DNA from: Deinococcus koreensis
Lineage (GTDB): Bacteria; Deinococcota; Deinococci; Deinococcales; Deinococcaceae
Reading direction: 5' to 3'
DNA: 64,000 nt
Assembly: GCF_002901445.1 (NCBI RefSeq)
Contig: NZ_PPPD01000001.1
Span: 2,293,501 to 2,357,500, forward strand
Below are positions 1-8,429 of the stretch, piece after piece. A program made the translations under genes and the position numbers. The first letter of the stretch is position 1, and the number at the start of each line of letters is the position of its first letter. The notes under the pieces are model-generated. The model worked only from the letters and a program-made list of their open reading frames with translations, searched no databases and was not told the DNA's origin.

Positions 1-279
1 ATCACCGGCGGCACCACCGTCACCCTGGCCTTCGACGGCAACCTGACCTACAACCCGGCCACCCCCGCAGGATTCACCCTGCCCGACGTGTACTTTGGCG
101 CGGCCAGGGCCACCTCGGTCACACCCCCGGTGCAGATCCTCAGCGGCGAGGAACGCTACACCATCACCGCCGTCGCCCCTGCTGGAACCGGGTTCGTGGA
201 CGTCACCCTGAGATGCCCGGTCGCCAGTTGCTACACCTTCAGCACCACGAACTCCGTGCCCTTCCGCTACGTGCCGTAG
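1..279 (+). CDS. C-terminal part of a probable secreted protein (5' end outside window)
   Basis: The frame is open from the first base, so only the last 92 residues are visible. They are rich in Thr, Val, Ser and Gly with alternating hydrophobic residues, as in extracellular beta-sandwich domains. A CPVASC motif could form a disulfide. The lipoprotein encoded at 29629 has a comparable CPVQGC motif in its own C-terminal beta-rich region, so the two may share a domain type; this is inference from a short motif. No catalytic motif is visible and no family is recognised. The missing N-terminus prevents any check for a signal peptide. Confidence 0.75.
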   Translation: MTGGTTVTLAFDGNLTYNPATPAGFTLPDVYFGAARATSVTPPVQILSGEERYTITAVAPAGTGFVDVTLRCPVASCYTFSTTNSVPFRYVP

Positions 280-338
280 AGAGGAGCGGGGTAGGCGGGG
301 GACGGGGTATTCGGAGTCACGGCCGGGAATGCGGGCTG

Positions 339-995
339 TCACAGTTCCTCCCCTCCAATCCGGCTGAGCACCGCCACCTGCCGCGCCAGAGCGGTCAGCT
401 TCCAGGCGAAGCCCGATCCAGAGTGGGCGGGCGTCTCCGTCCACTCCCTATCCCGATCTGTCAGCGTCTCCCTGTTCAGCAACCCCAGTTGCCCCAGCCC
501 CAGCAGCGCGGCCCCGAACTCCTGCCGGGTCAGGCCCGCCACGGTCGCGGTGCTGTTTACGGAAATACTGTCTGCATACGGATTGATCGGGTCGAGCAGG
601 TCAAACAGGCCCGCGAGCACGCTTAACTCCCGGTCGGACATGCCCTCGATGATCCGCATGGTCTGGAACTTGTCCAGCGCGGGCGGCGGGAAGCTCAGCA
701 CGCACCCGGCCAGCGCCCGCGCGATGAAGCGGAGTTTGTCTTCCGACTCGGCCATCTCGGCGGCGCGAACCGCCTGCACCACGTTCGCCTGGAAGGCATC
801 GGAGGAGAGGTAGGCGTGATCGACCATCTGGGAGAACTCGCGGTGGATGTCCCGGAGTTCAGATTCGAGGTGCCGGGCGAGCCGGGCCGCCTGTTTCTGG
901 TTGGCGTAGGCGTACCAGCCGTGCAGGGATGAAGAAGGCAGGCCCAGCGGTTCGAGGGTCTGGAGGATGGGGAGGAGGGGGGTGAGGGCGTTCAT
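339..995 (-). CDS. Unrecognised mostly helical protein, 218 aa
   Basis: Not recognised. The first 130 residues are predicted helical and amphipathic, with Lys/Arg/Glu-rich stretches (QAARLARHLESEL) and a block that includes SEDKLRFIARALAG. The latter resembles a pattern (SEEKRELLARAL) common in uncharacterised bacterial helical proteins whose genes are often accessory. The C-terminal 90 residues contain LTRQEFGAALLGLGQLGLLN, which could be a small winged-helix-like or helical module. There is no signal peptide or membrane segment. ATG at 995 follows AT-rich DNA that includes a TATAAG-like box and a GAGATAT stretch, so the start is plausible but not proven. It lies downstream of the AT-rich gene at 1023 on the same strand, 27 bases away, and may be cotranscribed with nadV. 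Confidence 0.7.
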   Translation of the reverse strand: MNALTPLLPILQTLEPLGLPSSSLHGWYAYANQKQAARLARHLESELRDIHREFSQMVDHAYLSSDAFQANVVQAVRAAEMAESEDKLRFIARALAGCVLSFPPPALDKFQTMRIIEGMSDRELSVLAGLFDLLDPINPYADSISVNSTATVAGLTRQEFGAALLGLGQLGLLNRETLTDRDREWTETPAHSGSGFAWKLTALARQVAVLSRIGGEEL

Positions 996-1022
996 GGATA
1001 TCTCGCTGGGCGCTTATATGTA

Positions 1023-1349
1023 TCAGACGAATGGGAGAGCGATTGCGGGCAACAAATAAAATATGGTAAATACTGCCCACGACTGCCATTCGCGTGTAGA
1101 CTTCATCCCTATATTTCCAACCCAAACCCAAACTGGTAGACCTGTCATGGCTACTACGATAAGGAGATACGTAGAGCTCTCCCACGACTTTCCACATATA
1201 TAATGTGAAGCGAGAAGGGTAAGTGTAGGCGGGACGCCTAATGTAAGAATGATTGGGAGATCAATCGGGGAGCGCATTTTATCCTTTAATGGAGACAGAA
1301 TCTGTTTTTTCAGATTGCTTGACAATATTGTAGATAATATGAAAATCAC
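1023..1349 (-). CDS. AT-rich small membrane protein, 108 aa
   Basis: The predicted protein has about three hydrophobic segments (roughly residues 30-48, 58-77 and 90-107), so it is probably an inner-membrane protein of unknown function. It starts at GTG (1349) and its start overlaps the TGA stop of nadV as GTGA, which implies translational coupling. Base composition is far more AT-rich than any neighbour, and codons such as ATA, TTA and AGT are used that the rest of the window avoids, suggesting recent acquisition. No homologous family is recognised. Its existence rests on the open frame, the coupling to nadV and the membrane pattern. Confidence 0.55.
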   Translation of the reverse strand: MIFILSTILSSNLKKQILSPLKDKMRSPIDLPIILTLGVPPTLTLLASHYICGKSWESSTYLLIVVAMTGLPVWVWVGNIGMKSTREWQSWAVFTIFYLLPAIALPFV

Positions 1350-2755
1350 CCCCGCCCCCGAATCTCTTCCAACGTGTCCCGCACCAGCATCTCCCCGTCG
1401 CGGTACACGGTTCGCATCAGGCTTCCGGGAAAGTCCGTGTCGAAGGTCTTATACGCCTTCGTGACCATGCGGCCGTTCTCCAGCACCAGATCCAGCACGC
1501 CGTCTTTACTCCGCTTGCCCGGATCGGTCACGGGGTCTTTGTAGATGCCCCGGTACTCGCCGTCAATCAGGCCCGCGCTGGCCTTGTAGGCGAAGCGCTG
1601 GGTGTCGCGGTCGACCTTCTGCAACAGCGCGCCGCCCATGCCAAAACTCACGTTCTCGGCGCTGAAGCCGTCCACGTCCAGGTTGCCCAGAATCTGCCGG
1701 ATGGTGGCCTCGTCGATCCCGTCGCCCTGAATGACGCGCACGTGCTGGAGCACCTTGTAGCCCCTGGAGTTGGTGGTCGTGCCGAACTTGGCGGCCAGCG
1801 CGTTCACGGCGAGGCGCACCATCGCGGGGGGATCGCCACTGTCCGGGCGCACGACCAGGGTGCCGCCCGCGTCGATGACCTGCTGCCTCAACGTGTCGCC
1901 CCACAGGACGTTGATGGCGTTCTTCAGGTCGTAGCTGTCGCTGACCACGGCGAACACCGATCCCGGCTTGCTGAAGCGGGCGACCATGTTGCGGTAGGCG
2001 TCGACCTCGTGCTCCTTGCCCCAGCTCGTGATCGTGCTGTGTTCGGCGGCGGGGATGGAGAAGGCGGCGATGTCGCTGCCGTAGTGGTTGCGGCCCACGC
2101 GCAGGGCCTCCAGCGTGTCGCTGCCCTGGAAATTGATGAGGTGCGCGAGGCCGCCGATGCCGGCGCTTTCGCGGCTGCTCACGCCCCGGCTACCGAAGTC
2201 GTGGAGCTTGAAGGGCAGTTCCTCGGCGGCGCGGTCGCTGGACTTCTCCAGCGCGGCGCGGATGATCTCGCGCAGGTGCCAGCTCTGCGTGGCGACCGTG
2301 ACCGGGTACCACACCCGCATCAGCATGGTCTCGAACCAGCCGACCAGCCAGGGCAGCTCGGGATCGGTGTTGGTCACGCTCATCAGGACGTTGTGGATGG
2401 GCACCAGCGTCCCCTCCGGCACGGCACGTACCTCCAGCGGCAGGCGGCCGCCGTGCACGTTGACCACGCGCATCCAGCCCTCGTAGGGGAAGGGCTCGCC
2501 GTGCGCCTCGATCAGCGCGCGGGCTTCCTCGACCATCGCGGCGGTCACCCGGCGGGTCAGGTAGCGATCCAGCAGGTACTGCAGCCCGAAGAAGCGCGTG
2601 ACCGGATAGCGCCCGCCCCGGCTCTCCAGATAGCTGAACAGCCGCGTGGTGCCCGCCGGATACTGCAGGAAGTGGCTGCTCTTGTAGCTGTCGGTGTCGA
2701 GGATCAGGTTGTCGTCGCTGAGGAGCGGGGGCTGCGGGGTCTGGAGAGTGGTCAT
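1346..2755 (-). CDS. nadV: Nicotinamide phosphoribosyltransferase
   Basis: Converts nicotinamide and PRPP to nicotinamide mononucleotide in cytosolic NAD salvage. The 469-residue product has the length and motifs of the NAMPT/NadV family: DTDSYKSSHFLQYP at residues 20-33, FKLHDFGSRG at 182-191, EHST at 238-241 holding the catalytic His (equivalent of human His247), and RPDSGDP at 303-309 for phosphoribosyl binding. ATG at 2755 is preceded by a strong GGAGG Shine-Dalgarno sequence 5 nt upstream. The AT-rich upstream region contains inverted repeats that could be an operator. The downstream gene at 1023 overlaps its stop codon. NadV in bacteria is often regulated with other NAD genes, but no regulator gene lies nearby. 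Confidence 0.96.
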   Translation of the reverse strand: MTTLQTPQPPLLSDDNLILDTDSYKSSHFLQYPAGTTRLFSYLESRGGRYPVTRFFGLQYLLDRYLTRRVTAAMVEEARALIEAHGEPFPYEGWMRVVNVHGGRLPLEVRAVPEGTLVPIHNVLMSVTNTDPELPWLVGWFETMLMRVWYPVTVATQSWHLREIIRAALEKSSDRAAEELPFKLHDFGSRGVSSRESAGIGGLAHLINFQGSDTLEALRVGRNHYGSDIAAFSIPAAEHSTITSWGKEHEVDAYRNMVARFSKPGSVFAVVSDSYDLKNAINVLWGDTLRQQVIDAGGTLVVRPDSGDPPAMVRLAVNALAAKFGTTTNSRGYKVLQHVRVIQGDGIDEATIRQILGNLDVDGFSAENVSFGMGGALLQKVDRDTQRFAYKASAGLIDGEYRGIYKDPVTDPGKRSKDGVLDLVLENGRMVTKAYKTFDTDFPGSLMRTVYRDGEMLVRDTLEEIRGRG

Positions 2756-2787
2756 GATGTGCCTCCTAGGATGGCGCCTGCTATGGA

Positions 2788-2822
2788 CTCATAATCCAGA
2801 ATCTAATTATGAAAACTATGAG
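2788..2822 (-). promoter_or_regulatory. Inverted-repeat element upstream of nadV (possible operator/promoter)
   Basis: CATAAT (2790-2795) faces ATTATG (2806-2811), and CTCATA (2788-2793) faces TATGAG (2817-2822). These overlapping inverted repeats lie in a markedly AT-rich patch 33-67 bases upstream of the nadV start, where a promoter is expected. Either arm could also serve as a -10 box on the minus strand (CATAAT, TATGAG). A repressor binding site for NAD-responsive control is an inference. Confidence 0.5.
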
Positions 2823-2965
2823 CCGCGGCGGTCGATCTTGCTAATCAGGATTCCGATCCATGCCCTCTGACTGCGGGTGAAGGCCGTTCTGGAGCGCGTT
2901 CTCATCTCAGGGGTGGTGAGAAGTCCTTCACAGCAGCCGACCCGTCGTTCATTTAGGCTCCCTTC

Positions 2966-5500
2966 ATGACCGTTCCCCGACTTCTGCCTGCAGCGCTCCT
3001 GTGCACCCTGCTGCTCAGCTGCGGCGGCACGAACGCCGAGCCCACTACCTCGCCTGCGCCGAAGGGCACGCCCACCCCTGGTTCAGCGCCGTCGCCTGCG
3101 CCCAGCCCCACGGCCAACCTGCCGCAGACGAAATGGAGCGACCCGGCCACCTGGGGCGACACGGTGCCCACCGCGGGTCAGAAGGTCACCCTGCCCAGCG
3201 GCAGGCGGGTGATCCTCGACGTCTCGCCCCCGGCGCTCGCGGGCCTGACCATTCCAGCGGGAACAGCCCTCGAATTCGCGGATCAGGATCTGACCCTGAC
3301 CTCCGAGTGGGTGATGGTGCACGGCGAACTGCGGATCGGCAGCGAAGGCAGGCCCTTCACGCACCAGGCCGAGATCGTGATGACCAACACCACTCCCGGC
3401 GAGGACGTGATGGGCATGGGCGACCGCGTGCTGGGCGTGATGGACGGCACGCTGGAACTGCACGGCGCCCCGAAGCTGGCCTGGACGCGCCTGGAGAGCA
3501 CCGCCCCCGCCGGCAGCCGCACCCTGACCCTGCAGCGTGCCCCCGACTGGGCGCCGGGCAGCTCCCTGACGCTGGCGAGCACCGACTTCAATCCGAACCA
3601 GACCGAGGAAGTGGTCGTGCAGCGGGTGTCCGGCAGCACGGTCACGCTCGCTACCGGGCTGAAGTACACCCACTGGGCGCAGAGCACCACGCAGGCCGGC
3701 CTGACCCTGCACGAACGCGCCGAGGTCGGCCTGCTGACCCGCACTATCCGCATCGGGGCGGGCGAGGACGCCTCCGCGTCGGGCCTGGGCGCGCACGTCA
3801 TGGTCATGGGGAAGAGTGCGGCGCGTATCGAGAGCACCGAGTTTACGCGGGTCGGGCAGCGCAACACGCTGCGGCGTTACGGCATGCACTTCCACCAGAT
3901 GGGAGACGCCGCCACGTCGTACTTCCGGGGCAACAGTGTCCACGAGGTCTTCAACCGCTGTGTGGTCGTCCACGGCACCAGTAATCTGCGCGTGCAGGAC
4001 AACGTGACCCACGACAGCGTGGGCCACTGCCTGTTCCTGGAAGACGGCAACGAGACGGGGAATACCATCAGCGGCAACCTGATCACGCTGGTACGCCGCC
4101 CGGACAAGGCGCGCGGCGAGACGCCGCTGCTGGACAGCGATAAGAACCCGTCGGGCTACTGGATCACCAACCCGGCGAACACCGTGAAGGACAACGTGGC
4201 GGCGGGCATCCAGGGCACCGGCTTCTGGTACGCGCTGCCCGAACACCCGACCGGGCTGGCGGCGGCCACCGGCGCGGGCATCTGGAACCGCCGCACGCCG
4301 CTGGGCGAGTTCTCCGGCAACGTGGCCCACAGCGGCGACCGGGGCCTGAACGTCGACCACGGCGCCCAGGCCGACGGGAGCCACACCGAGACCACGTACT
4401 ACATGCCCCGCGTGAACCCGGCCGACGAGAAGTCCGCGCCCGCCCCCGCCGCCTTCACGCGCTTCACGGCCTACAAGCAGCGCGATCAGGGCGTGTGGCT
4501 GCGCGGCGAGCACCACACCCTGTCCGGCGCCGTGCTGGCCGACAACGCCGTGGGCGCGACCTTCGCCTCGGACACGACTGTCATGAAGGACTCGCTGCTG
4601 ATCGGCGAGACGGCGAACGTGGGCCAGCCGGAATCGTGGGAGAAGACTGGCGTCGGGGGCCGCTCGCTGCCCCGCCCCTGGGAGGCCGACTTCCCGATCC
4701 GCGGCTTCCAGTTCTACGACGGGCACGTCAGCATCCAGACCACCGCCCTGAGCGCCTTCCAGCCCAATGCCGTGCGGCAGGCGAGCGGGCTGGGCTACCT
4801 CTACCGCAACGCCTTCGCCCTGAATCCCGGCAACGACGCCCGTGGCCTGACCTGGCTCGACGACTCCCGGCGCGTCTACCTCCCAGACGCCCAGGCCGAC
4901 AAGGATGGCGACAAGGCCGCGACCTTCCTCGACGCCGACGGCTCGGTGACCGGCACGCCCGGCCTGTCCGTGACCGGCAGCGCCCTGCTGCGGGACGCCC
5001 CGGACTGCTCGGCCCGCGCCGAGTGGAACGCCAGCGTCTGCGGGGGGCAGTACGCCCGCTTCTGGCTGGACGACGTGACGGATGGCAGGATCGGCCCGGT
5101 GCGCGCCACCAACGTCCGTGGGGCCAGCGTGGAGCTGACGGGCACGCCCGACAACTTCACGTCCTTCCACACCTCGGTGCGCCTGGGCGGCAGCTATGCC
5201 TTCGCCCCCGCCGCCGCCTCGCGCCACCTGCGCCTGGGCTTCGGAGACCGCGCACCCGGCGACACCCTGCGCCTGACCCTCCCCGCCAGTGCCGTTGGGA
5301 CAGGGAGCGAGCCGATCCTCTACCGCGACTGGTGGGTGGACGAGCGCAACCGCCTGAAGAAGGTCGCCCTGGCCGACCTGGACGCCTCCAGCGGCGACGC
5401 CTACGCGCTGGAGGGCGGGACGCTGCACCTGAAACTGGTGGTTCAGAAAGACCGCGAATACGCCGTGGTGGACGTCTGCGCGGCGGCGCTGTGCAGGTAG
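2966..5500 (+). CDS. G8-domain lipoprotein with beta-helix-like body
   Basis: An 844-residue exported protein. The N-terminus is a lipoprotein signal (LLLSC, lipidated Cys19), followed by a Pro/Ser/Thr-rich tether to about residue 55. Next comes a G8 domain: WSDPATW at 57-63, then paired beta strands and the GELRIGSEGRPF signature near 120-131. G8 domains occur in the vertebrate hyaluronan-processing proteins CEMIP and TMEM2 and in fibrocystin-like proteins. The remainder has repeated short strand/turn units (N-x-V-x-D-N patterns, HFHQMGD, VVVHGTSNLRVQDN) typical of a right-handed parallel beta-helix. A surface glycan-binding or glycan-cleaving role is inferred from family knowledge, and substrate is unknown. 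ATG 2966 gives an ideal signal peptide. Monocistronic. Confidence 0.85.
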   Translation: MTVPRLLPAALLCTLLLSCGGTNAEPTTSPAPKGTPTPGSAPSPAPSPTANLPQTKWSDPATWGDTVPTAGQKVTLPSGRRVILDVSPPALAGLTIPAGTALEFADQDLTLTSEWVMVHGELRIGSEGRPFTHQAEIVMTNTTPGEDVMGMGDRVLGVMDGTLELHGAPKLAWTRLESTAPAGSRTLTLQRAPDWAPGSSLTLASTDFNPNQTEEVVVQRVSGSTVTLATGLKYTHWAQSTTQAGLTLHERAEVGLLTRTIRIGAGEDASASGLGAHVMVMGKSAARIESTEFTRVGQRNTLRRYGMHFHQMGDAATSYFRGNSVHEVFNRCVVVHGTSNLRVQDNVTHDSVGHCLFLEDGNETGNTISGNLITLVRRPDKARGETPLLDSDKNPSGYWITNPANTVKDNVAAGIQGTGFWYALPEHPTGLAAATGAGIWNRRTPLGEFSGNVAHSGDRGLNVDHGAQADGSHTETTYYMPRVNPADEKSAPAPAAFTRFTAYKQRDQGVWLRGEHHTLSGAVLADNAVGATFASDTTVMKDSLLIGETANVGQPESWEKTGVGGRSLPRPWEADFPIRGFQFYDGHVSIQTTALSAFQPNAVRQASGLGYLYRNAFALNPGNDARGLTWLDDSRRVYLPDAQADKDGDKAATFLDADGSVTGTPGLSVTGSALLRDAPDCSARAEWNASVCGGQYARFWLDDVTDGRIGPVRATNVRGASVELTGTPDNFTSFHTSVRLGGSYAFAPAAASRHLRLGFGDRAPGDTLRLTLPASAVGTGSEPILYRDWWVDERNRLKKVALADLDASSGDAYALEGGTLHLKLVVQKDREYAVVDVCAAALCR

Positions 5501-5507
5501 GGGCGAC

Positions 5508-6461
5508 CTACAGATAGATCAGGCAGCCCCGCTGGGTCAGTGCGTGAAAGGCGTCCGGCAGTCGTTCGATACGGTTCCAGCGCAGATCCAGCTTCCGTAG
5601 GTTCGGCAACTCTGCCAGTGCGTCGGGCACGCTGCTCAGGGCGTTGGCACGCAGGTCGAGCGACTGCAGGGCGTGCAGGCCCGCGAGACTGTCCGGGAGT
5701 TCGGTCAGGCGGTTGAAACGCAGGTCGAGTTCCGTCAGGGCCTGGAGGCCGCCGAGGCTCGCTGGGAGGGCGCTGAGGCGGTTGCTCTGCAGGTTCAGCT
5801 TTTCCAGGCGGACGCACGCGCCCAGCGACTCGGGCAGCTCCTCCAGCCGGTTCTTCATGACGTGCAGTTCGCGCAGCTTCGGCAGGTGCCCCAGGCTCTC
5901 CGGCAGGGCCGTGAGCGCGTTGGCGTACAGCCGCAGCTCGGTCAGCGAGGGCAGGTCGCCCAGCCATCCCGGCACCTGCTCCAGCGCGTTGTCGGTGACA
6001 TTCAGGTACTGGAGCGCCCCTAGGCGGCGCATGGACGGCGGCAGGCTGCTCAGGCGGTTGTTGCTCAGGTACAGGAAGGCCAGCCGATCCAGCCCGCCGA
6101 ACACGTCCGGCAGCGTGCCCAGCGCGTTGTGCCCCAGGTCGAGCATGACGAGCTGCCGGAGGTCGCCCAGCCCGTCCGGCAGCCCTGTGAGCCGGTTGGC
6201 CGACAGGTTCAGGGTGGTCAGTTCCGGAAGCGTCCACAGCCAGTCCGGCAGGGAGGTCAGGGCGTTGTCGTAGATGCTGAAGACCTGGATATCACTGTCC
6301 GGAATCCGCCCCTCCGGCCACCCGCTCAGGCCCGCCGAGTCGAGGTTGATCCGGCGCAGGCCCGTCCAGTCCTGGCGTTCCAGCAGGTCGGCGCCGCGCG
6401 GCCCGGAACCGTGCTGATGGGGGCCGTGCTGATGGGCGGGCAGGGGAGATGGGGAAGGCAT
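5508..6461 (-). CDS. Leucine-rich repeat protein, 317 aa
   Basis: From about residue 55 to the end the protein is built of about ten 23-residue leucine-rich repeats with the pattern LxxLxLxxNxLxxLPxxLxxL (for example LTELDLRFNRLTELPDSLAG). This is the small bacterial/plant-type LRR class related to repeats in ROCO proteins and plant intracellular Ras-group LRR proteins. There is no signal peptide, membrane segment or GTPase domain, so it is probably a free-standing cytosolic protein-binding scaffold. The His-rich N-terminus (HQHGPHQHGSG) may bind metal. A TACTCT box ends 5 nt before ATG 6461, indicating a nearly leaderless mRNA. It converges with the G8 lipoprotein gene, 7 bases apart. Confidence 0.9.
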   Translation of the reverse strand: MPSPSPLPAHQHGPHQHGSGPRGADLLERQDWTGLRRINLDSAGLSGWPEGRIPDSDIQVFSIYDNALTSLPDWLWTLPELTTLNLSANRLTGLPDGLGDLRQLVMLDLGHNALGTLPDVFGGLDRLAFLYLSNNRLSSLPPSMRRLGALQYLNVTDNALEQVPGWLGDLPSLTELRLYANALTALPESLGHLPKLRELHVMKNRLEELPESLGACVRLEKLNLQSNRLSALPASLGGLQALTELDLRFNRLTELPDSLAGLHALQSLDLRANALSSVPDALAELPNLRKLDLRWNRIERLPDAFHALTQRGCLIYL

Positions 6462-6522
6462 GGTTCAGAGTAGCGGGCTGGGCTTGAATGCCTCGCTTCG
6501 ACTGAGGGGTTTGCCCACCGCT

Positions 6523-7407
<885 letters not shown>

Positions 7408-7424
7408 GGTGGGCTCCTTGTTCG

Positions 7425-7456
7425 GGTCTAACAGTCGAACGGTCGAACGGTCTAAA
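7425..7456 (+). repeat. Four tandem 8-bp repeats (GGTCGAAC type)
   Basis: GGTCTAAC, AGTCGAAC, GGTCGAAC and GGTCTAAA follow each other in exact 8-bp phase. An inverted cluster lies at 7543-7566 and another at 23224-23246, so this is a dispersed iteron-like family. It sits just upstream of the SDR gene. Confidence 0.75.
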
Positions 7457-7542
7457 AGAGGCTGGGAGTCGCTGGTGTCGGAAGTGTCAGTCCTGTCGGA
7501 ACAGTCTGGAGAGGCGAGGTCGTGGACTGACTCCGAGGTCTC

Positions 7543-7566
7543 GTTCGACGGTTCGACGGCTCGACC
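7543..7566 (-). repeat. 8-bp repeat cluster, inverted copy
   Basis: GTTCGACG GTTCGACG GCTCGACC is the reverse complement of the unit at 7425-7456. The cluster lies 3 bases beyond the stop codon of the enoyl-CoA hydratase gene. With the cluster at 7425 it forms imperfect inverted arms around about 86 bases, which could fold in RNA. Confidence 0.7.
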
Positions 7567-7569
7567 CCT

Positions 7570-8310
7570 TCACTTCTTCAGCGCGCTCTGCAGGCCGTCC
7601 AGGGTCATGTGCCGGGCGTTCCAGGCCACGGCGGCCGCGAGGCTCTCGGCGTGCGGCCGCTCGCCCTGCAGGATGCGCTTGGTGCCCTCCAGGGCTTTCG
7701 GGGGCAGGGCCGCCAGGTGCGCGGCGAGGGCGTCCGCGCGGGCGAACAGGGCATCCTGGTCGGGCAGCACCTCGGTCACCAGACCCCAGCGCTCGGCGGT
7801 GGCCGCGTCGATGGGCTCGCCAGTCAGGGCCAGGTGGGCCGTGCGCCCGTGGCCGATCAGCCGCGGCAGGCGCTGCAGGCCGCCCAGGTCGGCTGTGATG
7901 CCCAGCAGCACTTCGGGCAGGCGGAAGCGGGCGTCCCCGCTGCACAGGCGCAGGTCGGCCGCCGCGATCAGCTCCAGCCCCGCGCCGATACACCAGCCGT
8001 GGACGGCGGCGATCACCGGGATGGGCAGGGCGGCCAGGCCCTCGATGGCCGCGTGCATCTCGGCCACCACCGCCGCGAAGCCCGCCGGGTCGCCCAGCAC
8101 GGGCGCGATCTGGGCCGCGTTGGCCTTCACGTCCAGGCCGGCACTGAACACCTGCACGCCGCGCACGATCAGCACCCGGGCGCTGCCCAGCTCGCCCAGG
8201 GCCTGGGGCACCTCGCGCCAGAAGGCCGGGCCCATGGAACCCATCTTGGAGGTGATGGTGAGGGTGGCGACCTCACCGCTGCGGGCGAGGCTCACACTTT
8301 CAGAGGTCAT
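7570..8310 (-). CDS. Enoyl-CoA hydratase/isomerase family protein
   Basis: A 246-residue crotonase-fold protein. It shows the oxyanion-hole segments FSAGLDVKA and [20 protein letters not shown], and [23 protein letters not shown] with the acidic residues expected near the active site (EV..., D in TADLGG). The ADLGG segment is typical of dienoyl-CoA isomerase (ECH1-like) members, so it may shift double bonds rather than hydrate; this is inference. That role would match the dienoyl-CoA-reductase-like SDR gene downstream. ATG 8310 is chosen because a TACACT -10 box ends exactly 6 nt before it (8317-8322) and homology begins there; an upstream ATG would precede the promoter. It is divergent from the histidine kinase gene. 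Confidence 0.9.
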   Translation of the reverse strand: MTSESVSLARSGEVATLTITSKMGSMGPAFWREVPQALGELGSARVLIVRGVQVFSAGLDVKANAAQIAPVLGDPAGFAAVVAEMHAAIEGLAALPIPVIAAVHGWCIGAGLELIAAADLRLCSGDARFRLPEVLLGITADLGGLQRLPRLIGHGRTAHLALTGEPIDAATAERWGLVTEVLPDQDALFARADALAAHLAALPPKALEGTKRILQGERPHAESLAAAVAWNARHMTLDGLQSALKK

Positions 8311-8429
8311 GTCTGGAGTGTAGCGGGGACGGGACGTGGGTCGGTGCCGTGCCTGTGTGCGGCCCGTGTCTGGAAAATGCCGGAATTCCATCTCTTTTCC
8401 AGTGGGCCTTTCATAGAATGGGGGGCACT

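Noticed and set aside
1346..2755. Phage-defence reading of nadV with its neighbours
   Set aside because: NadV is a normal salvage enzyme in Deinococcus and no effector or other NAD-system gene is present.
3083..5428. Very long minus-strand open frame opposite the G8 lipoprotein gene
   Set aside because: It is the antisense shadow of a GC-rich gene; the translated sequence is compositionally biased and lacks domains, whereas the plus strand has a lipobox and a G8 domain.
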